Translations under genes and position numbers: made by a program | The notes under the pieces: model-generated | What the model was told of the DNA's origin: nothing | Seen by the model: the letters and a program-made list of their open reading frames with translations, nothing else | Database searches by the model: none | NCBI GenBank assembly: GCA_032164245.1 | Contig: JAVMKO010000006.1 | Span: forward strand, 5,037,001 to 5,101,000 | Direction: 5' to 3' | DNA length: 64,000 nt | Origin: Sternotherus odoratus | Taxonomy: Eukaryota; Chordata; Testudines; Kinosternidae | In this document: positions 45,901-50,779 of the stretch, piece after piece | Position numbering within the stretch: position 1 is the first letter of the stretch | Layout: every line of letters begins with the position of its first letter

Positions 45901-48298
45901 ATAAAAAAAAAAAATTGATAATCTATAGACAGGACTGTCAGATGCCTCACACTGCCAATATAACTATTATTTTGCAATAGAGGGGGGAAATCAATATAAG
46001 CAATATTTTTAAAAGCTATACATAATTCCACTTAAAATAGGATGTTTTCATCTGCAGTCCTTCCCTAAAACTCAAACTAAAGGCCAGCATTTAAAGAAAA
46101 GCAATTCTGTGATTAATGTCATCTAATCACTGATCAAAAAATAACATTTTCATCAACAGTATGAACCTTAAAATATTTCACAATATTTAACCTCTGGGTC
46201 CCAGGAGCTCTGAACTTAGAAACCTCAGATATCTCAGTAATGAAATAACTGTAGGACATTGTCCAAAATAATGGTTTTTTAAAATTAAAACAAAAACAAA
46301 AAATTAATGCCCTGTATAACTGAACCTCCTGTCCAAGCCAAAAGGAAAAAAGAATCACTATTGTAGTAAGATGAAAAAATAGGAGCAACAGAACCACATT
46401 ATCAGTAAATAATTGAGCACTGAAATGAGGATATTAGTGTTTGGAGGGGCAAGTCTCCTGTTAGACTTTGTCTACAGGGGAACCTGAATCATAGAACTTT
46501 TGTTGTTCGGAGGTGTGAAAAAAAAGTTTTGCAGACGAAAAGTGCCCGTGTGAACAGTGCTTTGTCAGCGGGAGAGCTCTCCTGCCAACAAAGCTACCGT
46601 CACTCATTAGGGGTGGACGTTTTTTGTCAGCGGGAAGGCTCTCTCCTGCCGACAAACAGCAGCTACACTGTGCGCCTTTTAGTAGCATGGCTTTAGTGGA
46701 CACGCGTAGTGTGGACATAGCCTTAGATTCTTTCTAGACAAACCCTAGGCCTGCCCTCAGATCAAGCTATCAATGGTGTTGAGATACACAGAATGCTCTA
46801 CAGAGCCATGTTAATTTCCATGAGGAACCTACTTGAAAATAAACTCATTTCCTTTGCAGACATAGGCCCCAATCCTGAAAAAACGTAGGTACATGATTGA
46901 CTTTATGCACTTTAACTACTCATGGTGTGCAAGCTAAGCATGTGCCTAAGTCTTCGTAGGGCCTAATTATTTGAGATTTAAACCATAGTTAATACTTTTT
47001 ATATTCATGTAAAGGGAGATCATGGGTCACAAATCTCATATACAAAGTTTATGATGAACACTCATCCGTAGCATGAACCTACTCCTATTCTCAAGGCTTT
47101 TATTTAGTAAGCCACAAGTGAGTACTCTATTATTTCTGGCTCAAGAATAGCAGCCATGTTAGTCTGTATCCATAAAGAAAGCAAGGAATACTTGTATCAC
47201 CTTAGAGACTAACGAAATCCATTTCAAAGGGTATTTTTTTCTCCTGCTGATAATGGGCCATCTACATTTAACAGCCCTCTTAGAATTGGTATGCTAATGT
47301 ACAATTATTTTTTTCTTTCTTTCTGTGTGTATAAATGCATCTTACTTTTGTTCCATTCTATGCATCCGATGAAGTGAGCCATAACCCATGAAAGCTTATG
47401 CTGAAATAAACTAGTTAGTCTCTAAGGTGCTACAAGTATTCCTCGCTTTCTATTATTTCTGTTTACATACTTATAAGTGCAATAGAAATAAAAGCTTGCC
47501 AGCTGGGTTGCAGGAACAGAAGAGACACCAAATACAGTATTATAAAACTCCTACACCCCAAGAGTGTCTGGGGTGTGATAGCAGGACTAATCGTTACTTA
47601 CTGAGGACAGTATTTAAAATGACAAAGGATTCCTTCAACCACTAGGAGGAAGAGTTTTACTTCTGTTCCAGTATAACACCAAGAGAAGATTCAGGCCCAC
47701 ATCCTCACAGGTATTTAGGCTCCTAAATTCCATTTAAAGTCAGGAGCCTAAATACTTGTGCAGATCTGGCCTTGAGCCCATAAGATCTGTACCAAATATT
47801 CTTATTATTGGGCAGAACAGACATTACGTGTTAAACTGCCTGATGTCAGGTTAGAAACAGCAGCAGAGAGGTATTTTCCACCTCCCCGGGTTCTTATATA
47901 GGCCCATTACCGTGGACTCGGGGCCCCACCGAGGAGTATGATTTTGAGTGGCAGTGTCTCCCACTGGTGGAGGACGGTGGGTCACTAGCGAGCGGCCCAG
48001 GGGCTCTCCCCACTTGGGGCTACCGGGGTCGGGAGGAGGAACAGGGTGGCGGGACGGGGGCGGAGTGGCTGTTGTCAGCCGCTCCCGCTTCCCGGGCACG
48101 GGAATGGGGCGCTGCATGTCCCCGCCTCTCTGCCCGGGTGTGTGCGACTTTGCCACTCTCCCCGCTCGCGCTATACCCCCCGAGCCCGGCTGCGGGCGGA
48201 GAGCGGGCCCCGGGCCGGCCGGCTACTCACGCTCGGAGCAGCAAGCCGTGCATCTTGAAGGCAGAGCCCACTTTGCCCCTCAGCTTCTCCGCAGCCAT
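12935..48298 (-). CDS. POLE2: DNA polymerase epsilon subunit 2 (B subunit), whole gene, 19 coding exons
   Basis: Accessory subunit of the leading-strand replicase Pol epsilon, working in the nucleus with POLE, POLE3 and POLE4 and tying the polymerase to the CMG helicase. Exons were located by translating segments between splice sites and matching the known vertebrate protein. They join without a frame break into 527 residues. The order is an N-terminal helical domain (about residues 1-75), a linker, an OB fold (about 150-285) and a calcineurin-like phosphodiesterase fold (about 290-500) that in this family has lost catalysis. Signature stretches are [34 protein letters not shown] and [18 protein letters not shown]. 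Introns are GT-AG except intron 8 (AT-AC, U12-type) and intron 14 (GC-AG). The gene is head to head with KLHDC1, and its introns are swollen by transposons. No coding damage is seen. Confidence 0.97.
12954..13990. other. POLE2 intron 18, unique part
   Basis: AT-rich up to about 13450, then a purine-rich patch at 13680-13930. The open frames there (e.g. 13614-13997) lack homology I recognise. A cryptic 18-nt exon-like unit lies at 13024-13041. Confidence 0.4.
14048..14246 (-). mobile_element. Fold-back SINE copy with target duplication
   Basis: TGAAAAGCATAA duplicates at 14036-14047 and 14247-14258. The insert is an inverted duplication: the arm ending in TAATACCCAC is mirrored after a 10-nt loop, ATCCGATGAA. 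The left side keeps the fixed AATCAGAGAGG end; the right arm stops earlier. Confidence 0.85.
14402..16114 (+). mobile_element. Non-autonomous Helitron, copy 1
   Basis: The 5' end TCTATATATATAAAAG is preceded by A. The 3' end has the hairpin CCCGAGCAACGCCGGG, then CTAG followed by host T, as expected for rolling-circle insertion between A and T. No Rep-helicase frame. The interior (14640-16070) is a GC-rich array of CCAAACCCGACACCCCC-type repeats that switches strand skew near 15055 and 15800. It shares both ends with copy 2 at 42258. It lies in POLE2 intron 18. Confidence 0.88.
14885..16065. repeat. Strand-switching C/G-rich tandem array inside Helitron 1
   Basis: 14885-15050 is G-rich, 15055-15782 C-rich and 15825-16065 G-rich, with related units in opposite orientation. 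The units carry GGGGGGTGAGGTGGGGGT-type runs able to form G-quadruplexes. Pro/Thr/His-rich open frames here are artefacts of the repeat. Confidence 0.8.
16424..16491 (-). CDS. POLE2: POLE2 exon 18
   Basis: The acceptor TTTCATTATAG is followed by residues [20 protein letters not shown] (500 on), ending AG before GTAAAT. End of the phosphodiesterase-like domain. Confidence 0.95.
16664..17548 (-). mobile_element. Fold-back SINE copy split by a solo LTR
   Basis: TTCAATTTTAAAGA duplicates at 16650-16663 and 17549-17562. With the LTR (16721-17436) removed, the SINE is an inverted duplication with a CCCA loop between the AAGCTTTCG and CGAAAGCTT arms near 17470. Confidence 0.85.
16721..17436 (+). 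mobile_element. Solo LTR (716 bp) nested in a SINE
   Basis: It begins TGTGGCGGGGTGACC and ends GACCCCGTCACA, giving short inverted TG...CA ends, and is flanked by the 5-bp duplication GGCAC (16716-16720 and 17437-17441). A TATA-like GGATATAAGGGC at about 16880 suggests plus-strand promoter orientation. No internal genes remain, so it arose by LTR-LTR recombination. Gypsy-type or class II ERV is possible from the 5-bp duplication; the class is not settled. Confidence 0.88.
17632..17808 (-). CDS. POLE2: POLE2 exon 17
   Basis: 59 codons (residues 441-499) starting [20 protein letters not shown] and ending DCLCINP before GTAAGA. Core of the inactive phosphodiesterase-like domain, containing the conserved [15 protein letters not shown] stretch. 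Confidence 0.97.
18103..18345 (-). mobile_element. Fold-back SINE copy (AATAGCAGCC subfamily)
   Basis: AGTAAGATTAAT duplicates at 18091-18102 and 18346-18357. The arms around AGAATG and CATTCT fold on a TTCCATGTTC loop near 18240. The right arm end carries an extra repeat of GAAAGCTTATGCTGAAATAA. Confidence 0.8.
18540..19188. mobile_element. Composite pogo/Tigger-like MITE with GC-rich array
   Basis: It starts CAGTAAACCCTCGATTTAAC after TA and ends CGAGGTTTCACTG before TA. A GC-rich tandem array of about 420 bp (units around GGGAGCCGGGCGGGCG) fills the middle. From 19026 a second tip, CAGTAAAACCTC, opens a nearly complete 163-bp palindrome to 19188, so two elements appear joined. Confidence 0.78.
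19986..20498. mobile_element. pogo/Tigger-like MITE with GC-rich array, copy 2
   Basis: CAGTAAACCCTCGATTTAAC at left and an inverted AAATGGAGGTTTTACTG at right are flanked by TA on both sides. The middle holds several tandem copies of a roughly 46-bp GGCTCCCGGCTGCCGCCCGG-type unit. No transposase. In POLE2 intron 16. Confidence 0.82.
20545..21365 (+). mobile_element. Probable solo LTR
   Basis: TGTTAAT at 20545 and ATTAACA at 21359-21365 form a 7-bp inverted terminal pair. The interior holds TATAAAAAGGGG near 21011 and AATAAAACT near 21220, in promoter-to-poly(A) order. No convincing target duplication was found, so boundaries are tentative. Confidence 0.45.
21405..21513 (-). CDS. POLE2: POLE2 exon 16
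   Basis: Residues 404-440: R(split)[18 protein letters not shown] and on to DIPNH before GTAAGT. Acceptor is TTTTCTATTCAG. Matches the conserved CTQEI and REDL stretches. Confidence 0.96.
22053..22130 (-). CDS. POLE2: POLE2 exon 15
   Basis: Residues 378-403: [20 protein letters not shown] then TTNPC and a split Arg. The preceding intron (22131-22229) is only 99 nt and has a GC donor. Confidence 0.96.
22230..22289 (-). CDS. POLE2: POLE2 exon 14
   Basis: Residues 358-377: split Ser, then [19 protein letters not shown], a hallmark of the B-subunit phosphodiesterase-like fold. It ends CCAAG before GCAAGT, a consensus GC-AG donor. Confidence 0.97.
22516..22650. repeat. Old interspersed repeat with CAAAGAGCTTAC motif
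   Basis: GCCAGACACTGTACAAATATG followed by TCAAAGAGCTTACATCGAAG resembles a widespread amniote repeat. Fragments of the same type appear at 32330-32425 and 38318-38360. Confidence 0.5.
23438..23492 (-). CDS. POLE2: POLE2 exon 13
   Basis: Residues 340-357: [18 protein letters not shown] then a split codon before GTCTGT. The acceptor lies only about 150 nt from the 3' tip of DIRS-B. Confidence 0.93.
23695..23870 (-). repeat. DIRS-B 3' inverted terminal repeat
   Basis: Inverted match to about 29635-29805, including GGCACGCGCTGCGGGCCTGG and the GAGCAGGGAGCCCCCTGGAG stretch. The outer tip 23639-23694 is unique to this end and mirrored in the internal complementary region. Confidence 0.82.
23889..23988 (-). 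repeat. DIRS-B internal complementary region
   Basis: Reverse complement of the 3' tip (through ACAACAGTTACAGGTAAG), joined directly to TTCTTCTTCGAGTGATTGC, which complements the 5' tip. Same layout as copy A. Confidence 0.88.
24002..25111 (-). CDS. DIRS-B tyrosine recombinase
   Basis: Intact recombinase domain. Motifs: [14 protein letters not shown] with the first Arg, [11 protein letters not shown] (His-x-x-Arg) and [14 protein letters not shown] with the Trp box and candidate Tyr. The core-binding part has [16 protein letters not shown]. The frame stays open upstream to 26890 but there it overlaps the pol frame, whose stop is at 25051. The start given is a domain estimate. Made from the same transcript as pol, it would need a frameshift or reinitiation. 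Confidence 0.87.
   Translation of the reverse strand, partial: SPPASGLTVPPPHSVATPWLRGPELLCSTEVQNVLLGSRKPSTRSTYTAKWTRFSAWCRQHDVVPSEAAIPRILDYLLGLRNQGLSTSTIRVHLAAISAFHPGQGNHSVFSDPVVYRFLRGLDKMYPNVKCPVPPWDLNLVLSRLMMPPFEPLATCSLLHLSWKVAFLVAITSARRVSEIRALTSEPPYTIFHNDKVQLRPHPAFLPKVVSPFHVNQDICLPVFYPRPHTSGREQQLHTLDVRRALAFYLDRTKQFRKTTQLFVAVAERMKGQPVSAQRLSSWITSCIHTCYELAGKPLEKVTAHSTRAQASSAAFREGVPITDVCRAATWSSVHTFAAHYAIVQQTRNDAAFGSAVLRSAMGPPDPTS
25051..26910 (-). CDS. DIRS-B pol: reverse transcriptase, RNase H and DAM-like domain
   Basis: One 619-codon frame. RT motifs in order: [49 protein letters not shown] and [11 protein letters not shown] (YxDD). RNase [28 protein letters not shown] and [11 protein letters not shown] supply the acidic residues. 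The tail has [16 protein letters not shown] and [10 protein letters not shown], like the DAM methylase segment of DIRS elements, though the catalytic PP motif is not canonical. The true start may lie in the overlap zone just after ORF1, whose stop is at 26969. Confidence 0.9.
   Translation of the reverse strand: MSHFHRAWSDITSDQWVLRTVEVGYSLQLSSTPPTHPPPSSLFRDPSHEQLLVQEVRSLLALGAIKPVPQEFRGKGFYSRYFLIPKAKGGLRPILDLRELNTYMIKFKFRMVTLGTIIPSLDPGDWFAALDMKDAYFHVSIKPSHRRYLRFLIAEEHYQFAVLPFGLSTAPRVFTKCMAVVAAFLRRRGVQVYPYLDDWLIRGTSRVQVSEHVRLVINTFDRLGILLNEGKSTLEPTQSIEFIGALLDSRVARASLPQPRFLAIQSAIRQLRSCPMTTARVFLSLLGHMASCTYVIQHARLRLRPLQSWLAVAYRPRRDSLDTLLSIPNATLSALTWWEDQSNACRGVPFLPPSPSMSLVTDASSMGWGAHLGDLRTQGRWSESDLCLHINVRELRAVRLACQAFRDTLQGHCVAVLTDNTTAQYYINKQGGARSSPLCQEAILLWEFCIAHDVHPVASFLPGIQNTLADHLSRSFMSHEWSLRPDVIRPIFLRWGFPHIDLFASRQNRKCLQFCSFRGGSRGSLTDAFLLPWTGHLLYAFPPIPLLHKVILKIRRDRAQVILIAPAWPRQCWYASLLRLSRAPPISLPLWPDLISQDHGRLLHPDLQSLHLTAWLLHG
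26969..29485 (-). CDS. DIRS-B gag-like ORF1 protein with long RS domain
   Basis: 838 residues. Start [11 protein letters not shown]. The N-terminus has CAECGK and the CCHC knuckle [14 protein letters not shown], then [20 protein letters not shown], closely matched in copy A. Residues of about 205-425 form a long Arg-Ser/Arg-His-Ser repeat of the kind found in SR splicing factors; in DNA this is a GGTGCCG-type minisatellite at 28280-28880. A conserved region follows with [20 protein letters not shown] and [13 protein letters not shown], and the C-terminus is basic ([12 protein letters not shown]). Probably packages the element RNA. Nuclear targeting through the RS repeat is inference. Confidence 0.82.
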   Translation of the reverse strand: MSSKAPGFKPCAECGKPMPAGDPHSKCLKCLGEAHLADSCKICRAFKPRTRKDRESRLRQILLEAALTPDSSAAPGPAPKPAKAKPRHRSRSPSAKRRKDSEPRPASAPDRVQPPAPLTRPRSPPGSRPEAQPPAPAPTTPAPQEAPSSPVPVVSPLRVPIPQQLPSTPEAFAAARRLLAEDTPQQPVRSRGKPPMTVTEIAARSPAGHGRRSISRRRSNSRYRSASRHRSQSRRRNELRPCSGSPHGRSRRSRSGRRSESWRRSESRHSRTDRRRSYSRHRSHSRHRSVSCHRGRSGRRSPSRSSSRHRSSSRHRSRSTRHRSPRHRSSSRHRRHRRSTSRRHRRSPRHRTSSRHRRSARHRSSSRHRGSRRSGSSSSRSSGGSHFSRHRSRSPRRRRRRESAGTQTRHDSPPKALQSATTAAPWHSSASASPPVMGPAPATQNPAWPEWVAWEHDQPGETQSEPGFPVCARAARQDLPGPSSASQPSAIHSPREPGPYASPVGVEAVAGTSSNSPPALELSNYQHLLQAVAKNMNLPLEEIQMVDDPVTTMLTKGTPARVAVPFINTIKAHTTSVWKTPASIPPTARGVEKRYFVPATGYEYLYVHPTPSSLVVESVNNKERNGQEAQVPKAKEAKRLDHFGRKVYSSGGLQLRVANHQALMSRHHFDTVEALNKFETALPQESRQEFRALLTQSRDISRHTLQAALDSADSAARTMASGIALRRAAWLCSSSLAPAMQYKIQDLPFEGQALFSEDTDARLQALNDRGVTLKGLGMHTPGPQRRPFIPPRRKFFPPARQPQDSSSRRNRPFRKRQGPRQGGKQRGPKPSQGPKSNF
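29620..29831 (-). repeat. DIRS-B 5' inverted terminal repeat
   Basis: Mirrors 23695-23870. The tip read on the element strand, TTCTTCTTCGAGTGATTGC, recurs in the internal complementary region. It ends 100 nt from POLE2 exon 12. Confidence 0.82.
29932..30021 (-). CDS. POLE2: POLE2 exon 12
   Basis: Residues 310-339: split Gly, [20 protein letters not shown], then GKNQIQSLK and a split codon before GTATGA. The intron donor is followed within 100 nt by DIRS-B. Confidence 0.95.
30022..32057. other. POLE2 intron 11
   Basis: AT-rich. Contains an AACAAC microsatellite near 30285, a direct repeat near 30510, a poly(A) run near 31469 and a T9/G run near 31930. No mobile element that I recognise. Confidence 0.4.
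32058..32230 (-). CDS. POLE2: POLE2 exon 11
   Basis: Largest internal exon but one, residues 252-309: split Arg, [20 protein letters not shown] through [20 protein letters not shown] to MFS and a split Gly before GTAGGT. Start of the phosphodiesterase-like domain. Confidence 0.97.
32330..32425. repeat. Fragment of old interspersed repeat
   Basis: GTCCCTGCCCTTAAAAGCC followed by TACAATCTAAATACACCAGG matches the motif seen at 22516 and 38318. Confidence 0.45.
33484..33556 (-). CDS. POLE2: POLE2 exon 10
   Basis: Residues 228-251: split Gly, [23 protein letters not shown] and a split Arg before GTATAG. End of the OB-fold region. Confidence 0.96.
34402..34450 (-). CDS. POLE2: POLE2 exon 9
   Basis: Residues 212-227: [16 protein letters not shown] and a split Gly before GTAAAA. 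The upstream intron ends in AC, not AG: CTTTGCAC precedes CAG TTC, with a TCCTTAAC branch site 11 nt away. Confidence 0.95.
34451..34873 (-). other. POLE2: POLE2 intron 8, U12-type AT-AC intron
   Basis: The 5' end reads ATATCCTTTC, the full AT-AC minor-class donor. Near the 3' end GTCCTTAAC matches the U12 branch site and the intron ends AC. Length 423 nt. Only this choice keeps the conserved SKAQFH reading across the junction. Confidence 0.93.
34874..34930 (-). CDS. POLE2: POLE2 exon 8
   Basis: Residues 193-211: [19 protein letters not shown], part of the OB fold. It starts after TTTTTAG and ends at the AT-AC donor. Confidence 0.96.
34984..35174 (-). mobile_element. Fold-back SINE copy with target duplication
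   Basis: CAAAACAATGT duplicates at 34973-34983 and 35175-35185. The arms meet at TAATACCCA-CTTT-GGGTGTTA, a 4-nt loop. Fixed end AATCAGAGAGG at left. In POLE2 intron 7. Confidence 0.85.
35755..35912 (-). mobile_element. tRNA-derived SINE with CR1-like tail, minus copy
   Basis: Read on the minus strand it has AGTGGTTTGAGTATTGGC (A-box region), AACCCAGGGTTTTGAGTTC (B-box region) and a tail ending GGTCCCTTCCAACTCTGAG. This is the turtle pol III SINE type, whose tail resembles the CR1 LINE end. Confidence 0.75.
35938..36106 (+). mobile_element. tRNA-derived SINE, plus copy, head to head with the previous one
   Basis: AGCTCAGTGGTTTGAGCATT is A-box-like and GGGTTGTGAGTTCAATCC is B-box-like. The tail ends AAGGTCCTTCCAGTTCTATG. 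The heads of the two SINEs are about 25 bp apart. Confidence 0.78.
36717..36800 (-). CDS. POLE2: POLE2 exon 7
   Basis: Residues 165-192: [20 protein letters not shown] then GMITQLKE before GTAGGA. 28 codons, phase 0 both sides. OB-fold region. Confidence 0.97.
38026..38100 (-). CDS. POLE2: POLE2 exon 6
   Basis: Residues 140-164: [20 protein letters not shown] then RSKFQ before GTAAAA. 25 codons, phase 0 both sides. Confidence 0.97.
38318..38360. repeat. Fragment of old interspersed repeat
   Basis: TAGTCCCTGCCCTAAAGAGC then TTACAATCTAA, the same core as 22516 and 32330. Confidence 0.45.
38440..38660 (+). mobile_element. SINE copy, long form, not folded back
   Basis: TTGGTATGGCAACCTCCACT, a palindromic AT-rich GTATACATATACA segment, then GCATCTGATGAAGTGGGC, GCCCACGAAAGCTTATGC and GGTGCCACAAGTACTCCTCG. 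It shows that the family extends upstream of the GCATCCGATG point. In POLE2 intron 5. Confidence 0.7.
39318..39503. mobile_element. Tigger-like MITE, second family
   Basis: CAGTCGGACCCTGCAATACC at left and GGTATTGTGGGGTCCAACTG at right are inverted and flanked by TA. The interior has GCGATCG-like and CTATCGCGGGGCG words. No coding capacity. In POLE2 intron 5. Confidence 0.8.
39564..39657 (-). CDS. POLE2: POLE2 exon 5
   Basis: Residues 108-139: completed Pro, [20 protein letters not shown] then [11 protein letters not shown] before GTGAGT. Linker between the N-terminal domain and OB fold. Confidence 0.97.
40148..40296. repeat. hAT-like MITE fragment
   Basis: GGGAGCCGCGATCGGCCAAA and GCCAAGGTTACTGATCCCTG resemble one end of a GC-rich hAT MITE. 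Open frames on the plus strand here are repeat-derived. Confidence 0.45.
40921..40998 (-). CDS. POLE2: POLE2 exon 4
   Basis: Residues 82-107: [20 protein letters not shown] then RKKFL and a split Pro before GTAAGT. The acceptor is TTGTTTCAG. Confidence 0.97.
41974..42025. repeat. TG/CA dinucleotide repeat, inverted
   Basis: A TGTGTGTGTGTG run, an AT-rich centre and then a CACACACACACA run, so the microsatellite is a hairpin. In POLE2 intron 3. Confidence 0.7.
42502..43072. mobile_element. Long-hairpin MITE with A and T tracts, inside Helitron 2
   Basis: The tip CCGTATTTTTCGCCCTATAAG at left is inverted at right (TATAAGACGAAAAATACGG), with TA on both sides. Two long poly(A) tracts in the left arm are matched by poly(T) tracts in the right arm, with CGCTCTCCCGTCCCCGCCG-type GC blocks between, so almost the whole element can fold into one hairpin. 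Confidence 0.82.
43085..43830. repeat. CACTCGCTCAGCTC tandem array in Helitron 2
   Basis: About 20 copies of a variable 30-40 bp unit of the form CCCCCCACTCGCTCAGCTC. The first units resemble the start of the Helitron 1 array, so both elements share an ancestor array. Confidence 0.8.
44126..44201 (-). CDS. POLE2: POLE2 exon 3
   Basis: Residues 57-81: split Leu, [20 protein letters not shown] then LDET and a split Ile. The donor GTACGG is weak but fixed by the frame of exon 4. Confidence 0.93.
45160..45260 (-). CDS. POLE2: POLE2 exon 2
   Basis: Residues 23-56: split Ala, [20 protein letters not shown] then [13 protein letters not shown] before GTAAGT. Part of the N-terminal helical domain. 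Confidence 0.97.
45261..46458. other. POLE2 intron 1, left part
   Basis: AT-rich with short A tracts; no repeat or exon recognised. Confidence 0.4.
46459..46731. mobile_element. MITE with TAGACTTTGTCTACA / GTGGACATAGCCTTAG ends
   Basis: Imperfect inverted ends flank a GC-richer interior with two copies of TTTGTCAGCGGGA. This type is common in turtle genomes. The Harbinger-like or hAT-like class is undecided. In POLE2 intron 1. Confidence 0.6.
47139..47448 (-). mobile_element. Fold-back SINE copy, long form, with target duplication
   Basis: CTATTATTTCTG duplicates at 47127-47138 and 47450-47461. The left arm runs AAGAATAGCAGCCATGTTAG to the ACCTTAGAGACTAAC region. A unique centre follows, and the right arm (GCATCCGATGAAGTGAGCC to AAGGTGCTACAAGTATTCC) is inverted. 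Confidence 0.82.
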
Positions 48299-48480
48299 CT
48301 TGAACGGTTGGCGCCACCGGCCTGCGGCCCCGCCTCTCGGGGTCCCCTTCCAATGAGGTGAGGCGGGGCCGGACAGTGGACGCATCGGGTCCCCAGCTGT
48401 GCTCCAGCTTCTCTTCAGCTGGACAGGCGCCGGCCCTCGCTCAGCTCGGGGGAGAGGGCCGTGGTTGTGGGGCGGGTAAT
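47930..48480 (-). promoter_or_regulatory. POLE2: CpG-rich region around POLE2 exon 1
   Basis: Sharp rise in CpG and GC over exon 1 and the start of intron 1, contrasting with AT-rich flanks. It marks the POLE2 promoter, typical of a replication housekeeping gene. No TATA box is evident near the start. Confidence 0.6.
48231..48298 (-). CDS. POLE2: POLE2 exon 1
   Basis: ATG at 48298: [20 protein letters not shown] then LR and a split Ala before GTGAGT. Matches the conserved SAFK-x-GLLLR N-terminus. The ATG is in a favourable context (AAGATGG). Confidence 0.95.
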
Positions 48481-49111
48481 GCTGGAGACATGCATCCCCT
48501 GCCAGCAGCATCGTTTTACAATCGCCTTCGTTCTCAGGAGCAGCAGCAGCCCCAGGCCTTGGTCCTATTCTGGGAAGGGGGAATCCTACACATTATCTGT
48601 GATACCGAGCCATGACGGGGGAGTTTGTTTTTTTTTTTTTGCTCAAAAAAGCAGAATCAATATGTTGAATTAATTGCAATTTTAAGGCACATCATATTTA
48701 GTGGAGCAGTCTGCATTTGAGAGGTTCTTACACTCCCCTGTAGGTGTTACATTATCTTTTTTGGTCATATAAGTGAAACATTTCATCACAATCGATGATC
48801 TAAAAAATCGAGTTAAACTTATTTCTCTTTTTGGGGTTCATGAAGGATAGGGTCCAAAAGTTAGTCTAGCCCTCTGAATGTGACCATCTGGAAACTGCAG
48901 GGGTGCCCAAAGCATGTATCAACCTCAGGATAGTTCTGTGCCTGCCAATTTTTCAGTTTCCCTCCTTCATTTCCTCTTCTGTACCTGAAACCAAATATCA
49001 TTTCAAAACCTCCAAAGTGTTTTCAGGCTGGTTTATGCAAGTAGCAACCTTCCTGTTCCTCTCTGGATGTTAGTTAGTTTTAGGGTTTCATCTGAGAACA
49101 CTGGGTCTGTA
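48481..49111. other. Intergenic sequence between POLE2 and KLHDC1
   Basis: GC falls quickly after 48600. A T-run near 48630 and no recognisable exon or repeat. Confidence 0.4.
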
Positions 49112-49446
49112 CAGTAAACCCTTGATTTAACGGACCTCGATTTTAACGGACTTCGGATGCAACGGACAAAATTTCTGAGCAAGTCTGATGCATTCCTGAT
49201 CCATCTCTGGCGGGCTGGCTGGCGGCTCCCGGCTGCCGCCCGGGTCCAGGCAGCGGGCTGGCTGGCGGCTCCCGGCTGCCGCCCGGGTCCAGGCAGCAGG
49301 CGGGCTGCGGACCTGTCGCCCCGACCCTGTGGTGGGTGGGCTGCTGCTCCAACAGCTCATTTTTTTAATTATTATTAAATAACGGACTTTTTGATTTAAC
49401 GGACACCCCCTCGCCCGAATTAGTCCGTTAAATGGAGGTTTTACTG
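49112..49446. mobile_element. pogo/Tigger-like MITE with GC-rich array, copy 3
   Basis: CAGTAAACCCTTGATTTAAC at left, inverted AAATGGAGGTTTTACTG at right, TA on both sides. Only about two tandem units of the GGCTCCCGGCTGCCGCCCGG array, fewer than in copy 2. Lies between the two promoters. Confidence 0.82.
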
Positions 49447-49448
49447 TA

Positions 49449-50325
49449 TTGCCTTTCCTTTCTTCTAGGCCCCAGTCTTTTGCTATGTGCAGACATGTAA
49501 GTAGCACAAGCGGAGAAGGGAACATGGTTGAAGAAATTCAACAGGACAAGCAAGCTGTGTCACTGGAATAGCATAATCAGTGCTCCCAATTTTTGGCAGG
49601 ATAAAGTAGAGCTCCAGCTGTATGGATCAACCTATTAAAGTCCATAACTGACAGCGATCTATAAATGTGTGAATTGAATTAAAAATAGAAGAAAACAAAA
49701 ACTAGAGGAGAAAATTAAAATGGTGTGTAATTAAAGAACATGTATAACTGCCAACTGGTTTAAAGACACAAGCCCTATTTATGTATGTATACCACTCCTA
49801 TTATTATGATATGCAAGTACCTTATCAGAGGTCCGGGGGCATTACCAGGTGTACTCCAAAATTCTGAAGTTCTTTCCATATCTTGTACACCACATAATTT
49901 TACTATTCCAAGGGGTTTGTCAACATTACATAAAGTTATTTTCAAGACTATAAACATCAGCATTTAAACCAATCTCTAATAAGGATTCGGATAAAACAAT
50001 AACAGGGAACGGATTGTCCCATATCTACCCACCGTGGGATTTCTTGCACCTTTCTTTGAAAGCACTTGATGTTAGCCACTGTCAGAGGCAGGACAATAAT
50101 GGTTGAGATTATGCGTCTGACCCAATACAGTACAACAGTTCCTTTGTTCCTATTGTGTTTGACCAACACTGGATGACATAAAGTCACTGGCCACAATTTA
50201 GCAGTCCGCACCGACTAGGACAAATCATGGTCACCAGTATCTTAACTGGGCCATTCCTTATCATGTTCAAGCACAACAACATTTTGTAATATATAGACAA
50301 GCCCAGGGCACATGCCTCATGGGGG
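49449..50325. other. Intergenic sequence, no feature recognised
   Basis: Moderately AT-rich; no exon or repeat that I can support. Confidence 0.4.
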
Positions 50326-50515
50326 AGGGATGGCTCAGTGGTTTGACCATTAGCTTGCTAAACCCAGGGTTGTGAGTCCAATCCTTGAGGGGGCCATTTT
50401 GGGATCTTGGGCAAAAATCTGTTGGATGATTTAGTTGGGGATTGGTCCTGCTTTGAGCAAGGGGTTGGATTAGATGACCTCCTGAGGTCCCTTCCAATCC
50501 TGATATTCTATCCCT
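50326..50515 (+). mobile_element. tRNA-derived SINE with CR1-like tail
   Basis: GATGGCTCAGTGGTTTGACC is A-box-like and GGGTTGTGAGTCCAATCC is B-box-like. The tail GAGGTCCCTTCCAATCCTGA plus ATATTCTAT is the CR1-like 3' end that CR1 machinery recognises. Confidence 0.82.
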
Positions 50516-50779
50516 TGTTCAGTTTCATAGCCAGTGGCCTGAATGTTGGGTGCCCAAGATCCTGCTGCCCTGGGATGTCCCCTATGAAAGAGATGCCCCT
50601 CATCTTGATGGGCTTAAGCAGAAGTATGAGACCATTTGATTTTGCCCAAAGGGGGAGCAAATCAGCACAGCAAGGGGTCCTTCACCCTCTACATGAGGTG
50701 AAAAGTACACCCACTTTGACCTGCTACCAGTGAGCGTCTCACTTGAGAAGCAGATGGAAGTAGCTGAGCAACAGAGCAG

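Noticed and set aside
47851..48511. Several 60-137 codon frames around POLE2 exon 1
   Set aside because: Stop-poor because of the CpG island; only the short in-frame segment 48231-48298 matches POLE2.
35755..50515. Functional tRNA genes at the A/B-box-like sequences
   Set aside because: The boxes belong to SINE heads followed by unrelated CR1-like tails; no cloverleaf with a proper acceptor stem is seen.
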